In this document: positions 48,030 to 56,924 of the stretch, in pieces | How the letters are laid out: the number at the start of each line of letters is the position of its first letter | Position numbering within the stretch: the stretch's first letter is position 1 | Assembly (NCBI RefSeq): GCF_003846175.1 | Contig: NZ_ML123044.1 | Coordinates: forward strand, 479,810 to 543,809 | Source of the DNA: Streptomyces sp. ADI95-17 | GTDB lineage: Bacteria > Actinomycetota > Actinomycetes > Streptomycetales > Streptomycetaceae | DNA: 64,000 bases | Reading direction: 5' to 3' | Position numbers and translations under genes: made by a program | The notes under the pieces: model-generated | The model's database searches: none | The model's input: the letters and a program-made list of their open reading frames with translations, nothing else | Told to the model about the DNA's origin: nothing

Positions 48030-48349
48030 TCATTTTCGGTACGCGAGGCTATCTGTACCAATTGGCGATACTGACGCTGGTCTGCGGCTGGTGCGGCAAC
48101 CCGGCCGCGCACACGCTGCGCAAGAGGGTCACGAAGTTCACGCTGTTCTTCGTGCCGCTCTTCCCCTTCTCGACGAAGTTCGCGACCCAGTGCACGTTCT
48201 GCGGCGGTGAGCAGCAGATTCCCAAGGAGCAGGCCGACCAGCTGCTCGCCCAGCACGCGGCCTCCCAGCAGGGCAATCCGTACGGACAGCAGCAGGGGCA
48301 GCCGGGTTACGCGCCGAACGGGCAGGGCCAGAACCCGTACCAGAGCTGA
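48026..48349 (+). CDS. Zinc-ribbon domain protein
   Basis: 107 residues from the ATG at 48026 that overlaps the HEAT-gene stop. Two Cys pairs, CGWCGN and CTFCGG, form a zinc ribbon around about residues 20-60 together with KFTLFFVPLFPFSTK, a pattern of zinc-ribbon (zf-LITAF-like/YdjA-type) small proteins. The C-terminal third is Gln, Pro and Gly-rich (GQQQGQPGY). Function unknown; its coupling to the HEAT scaffold suggests a shared role. Confidence 0.8.
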   Translation: MIIFGTRGYLYQLAILTLVCGWCGNPAAHTLRKRVTKFTLFFVPLFPFSTKFATQCTFCGGEQQIPKEQADQLLAQHAASQQGNPYGQQQGQPGYAPNGQGQNPYQS

Positions 48350-48409
48350 TCGGCACCTCAGCAGGAATACACCAAATAAACATATTCGCATTTGAACGGG
48401 CATAACGGA

Positions 48410-48454
48410 CTCCCTTCCGAATAAGGTCATGAGAACTGGACCTCCGGAAGGGAG
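48410..48454 (+). promoter_or_regulatory. Hairpin sequestering the ribosome site of the lipoprotein gene
   Basis: CTCCCTTCCG (48410-48419) is the exact reverse complement of CGGAAGGGAG (48445-48454), which includes the Shine-Dalgarno of the gene starting at 48459. The loop is 25 nt. Pairing would block initiation. The upstream stretch is unusually A+T-rich (48370-48410), suggesting the promoter lies there. Confidence 0.6.
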
Positions 48455-48458
48455 AGTC

Positions 48459-49241
48459 ATGCGTCCGCGTCACCGGGTGCGGTGCCGCACGGCGGTGGCC
48501 CTCGGGGCCCTCGCCGGCCTGGCGCTGCTGACCGGCTGCGGCAGCGGCGGCGGGCTGCGGAGCGCCGGACGGACCCCCACCGCCGTGGGGCCCGCCAGGC
48601 TCTGGCCCTGGCTGCCGCCCGCCTCGGCCGCCCCGTACGACTACGGCGAGGGCGAGACCGCGCGCATCCCCGGCATCGAGGTGCCGGACGGCGATGTGCA
48701 CCGGCTGGATCCGGTGGCGGTGGTGCGGGCGGGGCTGGCGGCCCGGCCCAACCGGTCCAGCGGCACGGCCGACCTCCCCGCCGACACCGTGAAGAAGATC
48801 AACGCCTGCCGGACCGAACCGGCTTCCTGTCCCGTGCTCCGGCCGTACTTCCGCGATCTGACGGGCGACGGCAAGGACGAGATGGTGCTCGGCATCCGGC
48901 TGGCCGACCACCAGCTCTCCGTACGGGTCTACATGCCCCGGGCGGGCGGGCTGACCCGGATCCTGTCCACCTCGGACGCGGTGATCAGCGTCGAGCTGGC
49001 CGGACGGGACCTGATCATGCGGGTGCCTTCGGCGATCACCGGGTACGAGTACCGCACCGCCTGGTCCTGGGACGCCCGGCAGCGGGCGATGCTGCCGACC
49101 CAGGACGAGATCCAGCGGATCCCGCCGTCCCGGACGCCGCAGCCGCGCCCCTCGGCCACCGCACCGCCCGCCCGGCCGACCGCCGCACCCGCCTCCCCCA
49201 CCGCGGCGCCGTCCGCCGGGGTCTCCGCGGAGCGCCGGTGA
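48459..49241 (+). CDS. Lipoprotein with FG-GAP-like segment, paired with sensor kinase
   Basis: 260 residues from the ATG at 48459, with GGAAGGGAG upstream. Signal peptide with lipobox ALLTGC. One calcium-binding-like stretch, FRDLTGDGKDEMVLGI, resembles FG-GAP/VCBS repeats. The C-terminus is a Pro/Ala/Thr-rich tail. The stop overlaps the start of the histidine kinase (GTGA), so it may modulate the kinase on the outside of the membrane, as CseA-type lipoproteins do elsewhere; that link is inference. Confidence 0.75.
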   Translation: MRPRHRVRCRTAVALGALAGLALLTGCGSGGGLRSAGRTPTAVGPARLWPWLPPASAAPYDYGEGETARIPGIEVPDGDVHRLDPVAVVRAGLAARPNRSSGTADLPADTVKKINACRTEPASCPVLRPYFRDLTGDGKDEMVLGIRLADHQLSVRVYMPRAGGLTRILSTSDAVISVELAGRDLIMRVPSAITGYEYRTAWSWDARQRAMLPTQDEIQRIPPSRTPQPRPSATAPPARPTAAPASPTAAPSAGVSAERR

Positions 49242-50602
49242 GCCGGCCGGGACCCGGCACGAGTGGGCGGGCAGCGCGGCGGCGCCGCCCCCGGGTGCCG
49301 TCCTGGGCGGCGACGCTCACCTGGAAGTCGGCCGTCTTCCTCACCGTGATGTGCTGCGCGCTGGCCGCGCTGCTGGGCGCGCTGGTCCATGCCGGGGTGA
49401 CCCATCAGACCGTCGACCGGGCCCGCGAGAAGGCCCTGTCCCGGCTGACGGACGTCACCGCCGCGTACGAGACCGGCGAGGCGCTGCCGCCGGGTTCCGG
49501 AATCGATCCGCCCGGACTGCCGGCCGCCCTGCGCGCCCTGGCCGCCGGGGGCCGGCGCGGCACGCTCGTCGGCGAGCACGACGGGCGTCCGGCCATGTGG
49601 GCGGCGGGCCCGGCGGACGGCCGCGCGCTGGCCACCCAGGTGGACTACACCCAGAGCGCCCGCACCATCGACAGCCTCGACGGGGCGATCCTCGTCTCCT
49701 CCCTGCTGGCCATCGGCGCCACCCTGCTGGTCGGCGTCTTCGCGGTCACCCGGGTCACCCGGCGGCTGCACCAGACGGCCCGGGTGGCCCGCCGGATCAG
49801 CGCCGGTGACCTCGACGCCCGCGTCCGTGACCCGCGCACGGCGGACCCCTCGCGCCCGCAGGACGAGGTGGCGATCGTCGCCGGGGCGCTGGACACGATG
49901 GCGTCCACGCTCCAGCGCAAGCTCCAGACCGAGCAGCGTTTCACCGCCGATGTGGCGCACGAACTGCGCACCCCGCTGACCGGCCTCTCGGCCGCCGCCG
50001 AGTTGCTGCCGCCGGGGCGGCCGTCCGAGCTGGTGCGGGACCGGGTCCGGGCGATGCGGGCGCTGACGGAGGATCTGCTGGAGATCTCCCGGCTGGACGC
50101 CCGTACGGAAGCGGTCGATCTCGATGTGTACGAACTGGTGCCGCTGGTCGAGCGGGTGGTGCGCGCGTCCGGGACCGGCACCGCGATCCATGCCGAACCC
50201 TCGGCGAGTGCCGCGCACGTACGCGTCGTGACCGACAGGCGGCGGCTGGAACGGGTGCTGGGCAATCTGATCGCCAACGCGCACCAGCACGGCCGGCCCC
50301 CGGTGGTGCTGACGGTCGACGGGCCGGTGGTGACCGTACGCGATCACGGCCCGGGTTTCCCGGACTACCTGCCGGCCGACGGCCCGCAGCGGTTCCGCAC
50401 CGAGGCCGGCGGCAAGGGGCACGGACTCGGGCTGACCATCGCCGCCGGGCAGGCCGCGGTGATCGGCGCCGGCCTGGAGTTCCGCAACGCACCGGACGGC
50501 GGGGCGATGGCCCGGGTGACGCTGCCCGAGCACACCGGCCCGGACGACGGGGCGCCGGAATCCGGTACCGGCACGAAGTCCGCGCCCCGCCAGGAACAGT
50601 GA
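49238..50602 (+). CDS. Sensor histidine kinase (HAMP), orphan
   Basis: 454 residues from the GTG at 49238. Two membrane segments (about 28-50 and 148-170) flank a small extracytoplasmic domain. A HAMP linker (VTRRLHQTARVARRISAGDL) follows, then the H-box FTADVAHELRTPLTG, N-box NLIANAHQHG, and G-boxes VRDHGPGF and GKGHGLGL. It autophosphorylates on His. No response regulator is adjacent, so its partner is elsewhere. Coupled to the lipoprotein gene by a 4-nt overlap. Confidence 0.93.
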   Translation: MSRPGPGTSGRAARRRRPRVPSWAATLTWKSAVFLTVMCCALAALLGALVHAGVTHQTVDRAREKALSRLTDVTAAYETGEALPPGSGIDPPGLPAALRALAAGGRRGTLVGEHDGRPAMWAAGPADGRALATQVDYTQSARTIDSLDGAILVSSLLAIGATLLVGVFAVTRVTRRLHQTARVARRISAGDLDARVRDPRTADPSRPQDEVAIVAGALDTMASTLQRKLQTEQRFTADVAHELRTPLTGLSAAAELLPPGRPSELVRDRVRAMRALTEDLLEISRLDARTEAVDLDVYELVPLVERVVRASGTGTAIHAEPSASAAHVRVVTDRRRLERVLGNLIANAHQHGRPPVVLTVDGPVVTVRDHGPGFPDYLPADGPQRFRTEAGGKGHGLGLTIAAGQAAVIGAGLEFRNAPDGGAMARVTLPEHTGPDDGAPESGTGTKSAPRQEQ

Positions 50603-50705
50603 CGGACCGTCGGAGCCCATACCGACCGCTACCACGCACCGACCACCACCGCACACCGGTCGGCCGTCCACCACCGCACCGCCGGACATACTTGCTACGA
50701 CATAA

Positions 50706-50734
50706 GGGAAATAGCCACCGGCTCTTGCTACGTT
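50706..50734 (+). promoter_or_regulatory. Candidate promoter for a leaderless ftsW/pbp transcript
   Basis: GGGAAAT (50706-50712) and TACGTT (50729-50734), the latter 7 nt before the ATG at 50742. No ribosome site precedes the ATG. This is the geometry of a leaderless mRNA; the -35-like element could suit an ECF sigma factor but is not a strict match. Confidence 0.35.
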
Positions 50735-50741
50735 TCCTGGC

Positions 50742-52121
50742 ATGACCGCAACGACGGCGGACGCACCCCCGCCCGATCTACGTCTGCCCAAGCGGCGCGG
50801 AGTCGAGCTGCTGCTCCTCATCGGGGCCGTCCTCATCTCCGTCTACGGCTACGCCGCCGTCGGCCTGGCAAAGAACGGCGCGGTCCCGCCCGACGTGGCC
50901 GGCTACGGCGCGGGCCTCGGGCTGCTCGCCCTCCTCGCCCATCTCGCGGTCCGCTTCCGCGCCCCGTACGCCGATCCGCTGCTGCTGCCCATCGCCGTAC
51001 TGCTCAACGGACTGGGCCTGGTTCTGATCTACCGGCTCGACCTGGAGACGCCGAAGGACCAGGCGGCCCCCACCCAGCTGATCTGGTCCACGCTCGGGGT
51101 GGCGCTGTTCATCGCGGTGGTGGTCCTGCTGCGCGACCACCGGGTGCTCCAGCGGTACGCGTACCTCTCGGTCGCCACCGCGCTGGTCCTGATGATCGTG
51201 CCGATCTTCTTCCCGGCGGTGAACGGCGCCAAGATCTGGATCCGGGTCGGCGGATTCTCCTTCCAGCCGGGCGAGTTCGCCAAGATCCTGCTCGCGGTGT
51301 TCTTCGCCGCGTACCTCGCCGCGAACCGCAACGCGCTCGCCTACACCGGCCGCCGGATCTGGAGGCTCCAGCTCCCCACCGGCCGGGTGCTCGGCCCGAT
51401 CGTGGCGATCTGGCTGCTGAGCGTCGGCGTGCTGGTACTGGAACGCGATCTGGGCACCTCGCTGCTCTTCTTCGGCCTCTTCGTGATCATGCTGTACGTG
51501 GCCACCGGCCGGACCGGGTGGATCGCGGTGGGCCTGCTGCTCGCCGCGGTCGGCGCGTTCGTCGTCGGCTCCTTCGAACCGCATGTGCACAGCCGGGTCC
51601 AGGACTGGCTCGACCCGTTCGCCTCCATCGACGCCGGTCAGGGCCCCGGCCAGCTGGCCCAGTCGCTGTTCGCGTTCGCCGCGGGCGGGATGCTGGGCGC
51701 CGGACTCGGCCTCGGCCACTCCATCCTCATCGGCTTCGCCGCCAAGTCCGACTTCATCCTGGCGACCGCGGGCGAGGAGCTCGGACTGACCGGACTGACC
51801 GCGGTCTTCCTGCTGTACGCGCTGCTGGTGGCACGCGGTTACCGGGCCGGGCTCGCCCTGCGCGACCCCTTCGGGCGGTTGCTCGCGATCGGTCTCGCCT
51901 CGATCCTGGCGCTCCAGGTGTTCGTGATCGCGGGCGGGGTGATGGGGCTGATCCCGCTGACCGGCATGGCGATGCCGTTCCTCGCCCAGGGCGGGTCGTC
52001 CGTCGTCACCAACTGGATCATCGTGGCGCTGCTGATCCGGGTCAGCGATCAGGCCCGAAGACCGCAGCCCGGCCAGGTGGAGACCGGGATCATCGCGCCG
52101 ATCGCGCGGGACGAGCGGTGA
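50742..52121 (+). CDS. SEDS-family peptidoglycan polymerase (FtsW/RodA)
   Basis: 459 residues with about 10 membrane segments. FtsW/RodA signatures: NGAKIWIRVGGFSFQPGEFA, LERDLGTSLLFFGLF, GGMLGAGLGLGHS, DFILATAGEELGLTG and PLTGMAMPFLAQGGSS. SEDS proteins polymerise lipid II with a class B PBP partner. That partner overlaps it by 4 nt (GTGA) immediately downstream. Confidence 0.96.
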   Translation: MTATTADAPPPDLRLPKRRGVELLLLIGAVLISVYGYAAVGLAKNGAVPPDVAGYGAGLGLLALLAHLAVRFRAPYADPLLLPIAVLLNGLGLVLIYRLDLETPKDQAAPTQLIWSTLGVALFIAVVVLLRDHRVLQRYAYLSVATALVLMIVPIFFPAVNGAKIWIRVGGFSFQPGEFAKILLAVFFAAYLAANRNALAYTGRRIWRLQLPTGRVLGPIVAIWLLSVGVLVLERDLGTSLLFFGLFVIMLYVATGRTGWIAVGLLLAAVGAFVVGSFEPHVHSRVQDWLDPFASIDAGQGPGQLAQSLFAFAAGGMLGAGLGLGHSILIGFAAKSDFILATAGEELGLTGLTAVFLLYALLVARGYRAGLALRDPFGRLLAIGLASILALQVFVIAGGVMGLIPLTGMAMPFLAQGGSSVVTNWIIVALLIRVSDQARRPQPGQVETGIIAPIARDER

Positions 52122-53575
52122 TCCGCTACATCCGGCGGGCCGCCGCGCTCCTTCTGGTGCTGCTCGTCGCGCTGCTGCTGAACGCCGCCCGGATCCAGGT
52201 CCTCGACGCCGACAGCCTGGACAACAACCCCGCCAACCGCCGCCTCACGATCGCCCGTTACGACCAGCCGCGCGGCAACATCCTGGTCGGCGGCAGGTCC
52301 GTGACCGGTTCGAAGAACACCGGCGAACAGCTCAAGTACGAGCGCACCTACCGCAACGGTCCGCTGTACGCGCCGGTGACGGGCTACGCCTCGCAGACGT
52401 ACGGCACGACCCTGATCGAGAACGCCGAGGACTCCGTCCTGTCCGGCACCGATTCGATGCTCGCCCCGTTCCCGCTGTGGAACGAGATCACCCGCAGCCA
52501 ACAGCCCGGCGGTAACGTCGTGACGACCGTCAAGGACTCGATGCAGCGGGCCGCGTACGAGGGGCTCGGCGGCCGGCGGGGCGCGGTCGCCGCCGTCGAA
52601 CCGTCCACCGGGAAGATCCTGGCGCTGGTCTCGACCCCCTCGTACGATCCCGGCCGGCTCTCGGGCACCGGCCCGTCCGTCACCGACGCCTGGGAGCGGC
52701 TGAACGCGTCGAAGAGCCTGCCGATGCTCAACCGGGCGATCCGGCAGACCTATCCGCCGGGCTCCACCTTCAAGGTCGTCACCGCGGCGGCGGCGCTCGA
52801 CGCGGAGGTCGTCACCGATCCCGACGCGGACACCGACACCCCGTCGCCGTATGTGCTGCCGGGCACCTCGACCACGCTGCCCAACGAGGCACGGGGCTGC
52901 GAGGAGGCCTCGCTCGCCGAGGCGATCCGGGTCTCCTGCAACACCGTGATGGCGGACCTCGGGGTGCGGGTCGGGCTCAAGGGCATGGTGGACGCGGTGC
53001 AGAAGTTCGGCTTCAACGACACCGGGCTGCGGATTCCCTCGGGAGTGGCGAAGAGCAATTTCGACACCGAGATGACCGACGACCAGCTGGCGCTGTCGTC
53101 GATCGGGCAGTTCGACACGACGGCGACCCCGCTCCAGATGGCGATGGTGGCGTCCGCCGTGGCCAACGGCGGTGACCTCATGCGCCCCTACCTGGTCGAC
53201 CGCACCACCACCCGCGGCGGTACGACCGTCCACCAGAAGGGTTCGCGCACCTACCACCGGGCGATGAACCCGCGCACGGCGATGCAGCTGCGGGACATGA
53301 TGGTGGACGTCGTGGAGAACGGCACCGGGTCCAACGCCGCGATCGACGGGGTGACGGTCGGCGGCAAGACCGGCACCGCCCAGCACGGCATCGACAACTC
53401 GGGCCGCCCGTACGCCTGGTTCATCTCCTGGGCGCAGGCACCGGGTTCGGCGCAGCCGGCCGTCGCGGTCGCGGTGGTCGTCGAGGACGCCGCGGCGAAC
53501 CGGGCGGACATCAGCGGCGGCGGCAGCGCGGCCCCGATCGCGCGTTCCGTCATGGCGGCGGCGCTGGGCGGCTGA
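52118..53575 (+). CDS. Class B penicillin-binding protein (PbpA-like transpeptidase)
   Basis: 485 residues from the GTG at 52118. One N-terminal membrane anchor (about 9-25). Dimerisation/pedestal region follows. The transpeptidase domain has the serine motif PPGSTFK, the SxN motif VSCN, and KTG in VGGKTGTAQH. It crosslinks peptidoglycan with its SEDS partner. Streptomycetes have several such pairs for division or sporulation; which one this is cannot be told here. Confidence 0.95.
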   Translation: MIRYIRRAAALLLVLLVALLLNAARIQVLDADSLDNNPANRRLTIARYDQPRGNILVGGRSVTGSKNTGEQLKYERTYRNGPLYAPVTGYASQTYGTTLIENAEDSVLSGTDSMLAPFPLWNEITRSQQPGGNVVTTVKDSMQRAAYEGLGGRRGAVAAVEPSTGKILALVSTPSYDPGRLSGTGPSVTDAWERLNASKSLPMLNRAIRQTYPPGSTFKVVTAAAALDAEVVTDPDADTDTPSPYVLPGTSTTLPNEARGCEEASLAEAIRVSCNTVMADLGVRVGLKGMVDAVQKFGFNDTGLRIPSGVAKSNFDTEMTDDQLALSSIGQFDTTATPLQMAMVASAVANGGDLMRPYLVDRTTTRGGTTVHQKGSRTYHRAMNPRTAMQLRDMMVDVVENGTGSNAAIDGVTVGGKTGTAQHGIDNSGRPYAWFISWAQAPGSAQPAVAVAVVVEDAAANRADISGGGSAAPIARSVMAAALGG

Positions 53576-53612
53576 CCGTGCCGCGGCGGGCTCGGAAGCC
53601 TTCCCGGCGCCC

Positions 53613-53666
53613 GTGCCCGTGCCTGTGCCCGTGCCTGTGCCTGTGCCTGTGCCCGTGCCTGTGCCC
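53613..53666 (+). repeat. Hexanucleotide microsatellite
   Basis: Nine tandem copies of GTGCCY (Y is C or T) between two convergent genes. It lies after the stop of the PBP gene and 12 nt before the end of the minus-strand gene. It may vary in copy number. Confidence 0.9.
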
Positions 53667-53678
53667 GCCGCGGGCCGG

Positions 53679-54569
53679 TCAGCCGATCGGCTTGCGCGAC
53701 TCGGACCGGACCTTGGCGGTGTCCGCCGCCAGCTGCGTCAGGTCGATGGAGCCGGGAGCCTTCACCGCGGTCTCGGGCGTGATCACGGCGACCATGGCCC
53801 CGGTGTTCCCGTCGCCCCAGGCGCACATGGGGAAGCTGGTCGTCGTGCCGTTCGTCTTCTGCTGCAGGACCTGGCACTCGACCGTGATGCCGTATCCGTC
53901 GGGGGTGAACTTCCTGGCCGGTACGGCAAGGGTCGCGCCGTCCGCCTCCGCGGCCCCCGAGAGCATCTTGCGCCGGGCGAACTCGGGGCTCTTCAGCTGT
54001 CCCCACATCCCCGACAGCACGAGCGCACCGCCCTTGGAGGAGGTGTACTGCGCGACGACCGCCTTCGGGTTCCGGATGCTGGGATCGTAGGTGTTCTCGA
54101 TCTCCTTGCCCTTGTCCCGTGACATGTCGCTGGCCAGCGTGAACTCACCGTCCAGCAGCTTCTGCTCGGCCGTGAGCCGGTACTCCGCCGGCGGGAACCC
54201 GCTGCCGGCGACCGACTTCCCGATGTCCATCACCTTGAAAGCGGTGTAGCCGAGACCGCCCACCACCGCGAGTACGGCGACGGTGATCCCGACGACGAGT
54301 CCGGTCCGCTTCTTCTTCGGCGGCTGCGCGCCGGGCCACCCGGGCTGTCCGGGAAATCCGGGCTGTCCGGGGACCCCGGGCTGCCCCCATGCTCCCTGCG
54401 GCGGAACCTGCTGCTGCGGAGGTCCGTACGAGGGCTGCTGCGGGTAAGGACCGTGCTGGGGCTGCGACTGCGGAGGTCCGTACGGTCCCTGGGGCTGGGG
54501 CGGTCCGTACGGCCCTTGGGGCTGGGGCGGTCCGTACGGGCCTTGGGGCGGCTGCGGCGGCATGCTCAT
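53679..54569 (-). CDS. Membrane protein with Pro/Gln/Gly/Tyr-rich N-terminal repeats
   Basis: 296 residues from the ATG at 54569. The first about 90 residues are low-complexity with nine-residue repeats (GPYGPPQPQ, three near-exact copies) and QPGFPGQPG-type repeats. A KKKR patch precedes one membrane helix (about 92-112, TGLVVGITVAVLAVVGGLGY). The external domain (about 170 residues) contains two Cys (VECQVL, PMCAWGDG) and no recognised catalytic motif. The nucleotide repeat unit is 27 bp (54475-54552). Streptomycetes have many such proteins of unknown role. Confidence 0.75.
   Translation of the reverse strand: MSMPPQPPQGPYGPPQPQGPYGPPQPQGPYGPPQSQPQHGPYPQQPSYGPPQQQVPPQGAWGQPGVPGQPGFPGQPGWPGAQPPKKKRTGLVVGITVAVLAVVGGLGYTAFKVMDIGKSVAGSGFPPAEYRLTAEQKLLDGEFTLASDMSRDKGKEIENTYDPSIRNPKAVVAQYTSSKGGALVLSGMWGQLKSPEFARRKMLSGAAEADGATLAVPARKFTPDGYGITVECQVLQQKTNGTTTSFPMCAWGDGNTGAMVAVITPETAVKAPGSIDLTQLAADTAKVRSESRKPIG
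54475..54552 (-). repeat. 27-bp coding repeats
   Basis: Three near-identical copies of a 27-bp unit (GGTCCGTACGGCCCTTGGGG at its start on the plus strand) encode the nine-residue repeat of the preceding protein entry. The copies differ at a few third positions. Confidence 0.85.
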
Positions 54570-54652
54570 GGCACCACGGTACGTCACACATGCGAACGCG
54601 AATTCGACCCCGGTGAGTTCGGCCCGACGGCTCCCGCGAGCGCTTCCGCCCC

Positions 54653-55771
54653 TCAGTCGCCGGACGCGCCCGGCCCGCCCTGCGCTATCGCCTCCTCGAC
54701 CTCGGCGACCCGGGCCTGCTCCTCCTCCGCGAAGCGGTCCCGGTCCAGTTGTTCGGCTATCTCCTCGTCCTGGGTCATCAGCAGGTCCAGATTGGAGTCG
54801 CCCAGGTCGAAGACGCCCATGTCGACGTAGGCCTTCTGGAGCCGTTCGCCCCACAGGCCGATGTCCTTGACGCACGGCACTATCCGGCTGAACAGCAGCT
54901 TGCGGAAGAGCTGGAGGAACTCCGAGTGCTCGGAGAGGTCCTTGGCCTCCTGCTTGGCGATGCCGAAGTTCTCCAGCACCTCGACGCCGCTCAGCCGGTC
55001 CCGCATCAGGTAGCAGCCCTCGATGACGAACTCTTCACGCTCGCGCAGTTCGGCGTCGCTCAGCTGCTGGTAGTAGTCGCGCAGCGCCATCCGCCCGAAC
55101 GCGACGTGCCGGGCCTCGTCCTGCATGACGTACGCCAGGATCTGCTTGGGCAACGGCTTGGTGGTGGTGTCGCGGATCATGCCGAAGGCGGCCAGTGCCA
55201 GCCCCTCGATGAGGACCTGCATGCCGAGGTAGGGCATGTCCCAGCGGGAGTCGCGCAGGGTGTCGCCGAGCAGCCCCTGGAGGTTGTCGTTGATCGGGTA
55301 GAGCATCCCGACCTTCTCGTGCAGGAACCGGCCGTATATCTCCGCGTGCCGGGCCTCGTCCATGGTCTGGGTCGCGGAGTAGAACTTGGCGTCCAGGTCG
55401 GGGACGGACTCCACGATCCTGGCCGCGCAGACCATGGCGCCCTGCTCGCCGTGGAGGAACTGGCTGAACTGCCAGGAGGTGTAGTGCTTGCGCAGCTCGC
55501 CCCGGTCCTTCTCGGTCATCTTCGCCCAGTGCGGGGTGCCGTACAGGGTCAGGGCTTCGTCAGGGGTGCCGAGCGGGTCGGTGGGGTCGACCTCCAGGGA
55601 CCAGTCGATGCGCTTGTTGCCGTCCCACTGCTTGTCCTTGCCCTTCTGGTAGAGGGCGAGCAGGCGTTCGCGGCCGTCGTCGTAGTCCCAGCTGAAGCGG
55701 GCGGCGCCGGAGGCGGGTACCTGCCACGAGGGTGCGTCGGGGGCGGTGGTGTAGAGGTCGTGTGTCGACAC
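54653..55771 (-). CDS. Ferritin-like di-iron protein
   Basis: 372 residues from the GTG at 55771, with GGAG 6 nt upstream. Four-helix-bundle di-iron ligands are visible: HGEQGAM, TMDEARHAEIYGRF, LIEGLALAAFGMI and QDEARHVAFGRM, giving the Glu/ExxH-Glu/ExxH pattern of ribonucleotide-reductase-R2-like oxidases. The C-terminal part is a charged, possibly coiled helix (DEEIAEQLDRDRFAEEEQAR). Divergent from an AurF-like di-iron gene, sharing the promoter gap. Substrate unknown. Confidence 0.85.
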   Translation of the reverse strand: MSTHDLYTTAPDAPSWQVPASGAARFSWDYDDGRERLLALYQKGKDKQWDGNKRIDWSLEVDPTDPLGTPDEALTLYGTPHWAKMTEKDRGELRKHYTSWQFSQFLHGEQGAMVCAARIVESVPDLDAKFYSATQTMDEARHAEIYGRFLHEKVGMLYPINDNLQGLLGDTLRDSRWDMPYLGMQVLIEGLALAAFGMIRDTTTKPLPKQILAYVMQDEARHVAFGRMALRDYYQQLSDAELREREEFVIEGCYLMRDRLSGVEVLENFGIAKQEAKDLSEHSEFLQLFRKLLFSRIVPCVKDIGLWGERLQKAYVDMGVFDLGDSNLDLLMTQDEEIAEQLDRDRFAEEEQARVAEVEEAIAQGGPGASGD

Positions 55772-55949
55772 GGACGGCTCCTTCGCCTGGCATGTTTCGG
55801 CAATTCCCTTGGCGGTCACGTCAGTTGGCAGGTTCACACGTTGGTAGACGCCGGGTCAACAAGTCGTGCGCGAGGGATTGACGGCCTTACTGACGAGGAG
55901 TCTCATAAGGGGTGACCGACGGTAACCCAGGTGTGAGGTGCCTCCAGCC
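55772..55949. promoter_or_regulatory. Divergent promoter region of the two di-iron genes
   Basis: 178 nt between divergent starts. On the plus strand TTGACG (55878-55883) with TCTCAT (55901-55906, 17 nt) is a possible promoter. On the minus strand TTGACC lies near 55860. The downstream TetR regulator probably binds here, but I see no clear operator palindrome. Confidence 0.35.
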
Positions 55950-56885
55950 ATGACCCCAGTGACCGAACTCGACGTCCAGCTGCTTCGCGACGCGCTCGGC
56001 CCGCTCCGGGACCGCGAACAGATCGCCGAGCGGCTGCTCGACTCCTCGGCCAAGCACTCCTTCGACCCGGACAAGGAACTCGACTGGGACTCGGCGATCG
56101 AGGACGGCAAGTGGTTCTGGCCGCCCGAGCTGGTCTCGCTCTACGACACTCCGCTGTGGCGGAGGATGTCCGAGGAACAGCGGATGGACCTGTCCCGGCA
56201 CGAGGCGGCGTCGCTGGCCTCGCTGGGCATCTGGTTCGAGATCATCCTCATGCAGCTGCTTGTCCGGCACATCTACGACCGGCCGGTCACCAGCAATCAC
56301 GTCCGCTACGCACTCACCGAGATAGCCGACGAGTGCCGGCACTCGATGATGTTCGGCCGCATGATCACCTGGGGCGGGACGCCCGACTACCCGGTGCCGC
56401 GCGTCTATCACAACCTCGCGCGGGTGCTGAAGACCGTCTCCACCACCCCCGGTTCGTTCGCCGCGACCCTGCTCGGCGAGGAGATCCTCGACTGGATGCA
56501 GCGGCTGACCTTCCCGGACGAGCGCGTCCAGACGCTGGTGCGGGGCGTGACCCGCATCCATGTGGTCGAGGAGGCGCGGCACGTCCGGTACGCCCGCGAG
56601 GAGCTGCGCCGCCAGATGGTGACCGCGCCGCGCTGGGAGCGCGAACTGACCCGGCTGAGCTGCGGCGAGGCGGCCCGGGTCTTCTCGGTCTGCTTCGTCA
56701 ACCCGCGGGTGTACGAGAACGTCGGCCTGGACCGCCACGAGGCCGTCGCCCAGGTGAAGGCGAGCGGTCACCGGGCGGAGGTCATGCAGTCGGGCGCGAA
56801 GCGGCTGACGGACTTCTTCGACGACATCGGGGTGCTGAACGGGGTGGGGCGCAGGCTGTGGAAGCGCTCGGGCCTGCTGGCCTGA
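55950..56885 (+). CDS. AurF-like di-iron oxygenase family protein
   Basis: 311 residues from the ATG at 55950 (a GTG at 55938 is possible). Helical bundle with di-iron ligands: EAASLASLGIWFEII, EIADECRHSMMFGRM, EILDW and VVEEARHVRYAREEL. This is the pattern of the AurF/p-aminobenzoate N-oxygenase family (PF11583), although most family members have unknown substrates. Divergent from a second di-iron gene and followed by a TetR regulator. Confidence 0.85.
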   Translation: MTPVTELDVQLLRDALGPLRDREQIAERLLDSSAKHSFDPDKELDWDSAIEDGKWFWPPELVSLYDTPLWRRMSEEQRMDLSRHEAASLASLGIWFEIILMQLLVRHIYDRPVTSNHVRYALTEIADECRHSMMFGRMITWGGTPDYPVPRVYHNLARVLKTVSTTPGSFAATLLGEEILDWMQRLTFPDERVQTLVRGVTRIHVVEEARHVRYAREELRRQMVTAPRWERELTRLSCGEAARVFSVCFVNPRVYENVGLDRHEAVAQVKASGHRAEVMQSGAKRLTDFFDDIGVLNGVGRRLWKRSGLLA

Positions 56886-56924
56886 ACCGGCCCGGTACGA
56901 GGGAAAGGGCCTAGGCTTCGGCAT

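Noticed and set aside
48459..50602. Assignment as cseA-cseC of the SigE system
   Set aside because: A lipoprotein plus kinase is reminiscent, but sigE and the response regulator cseB are not adjacent, and the sequence alone does not settle it.
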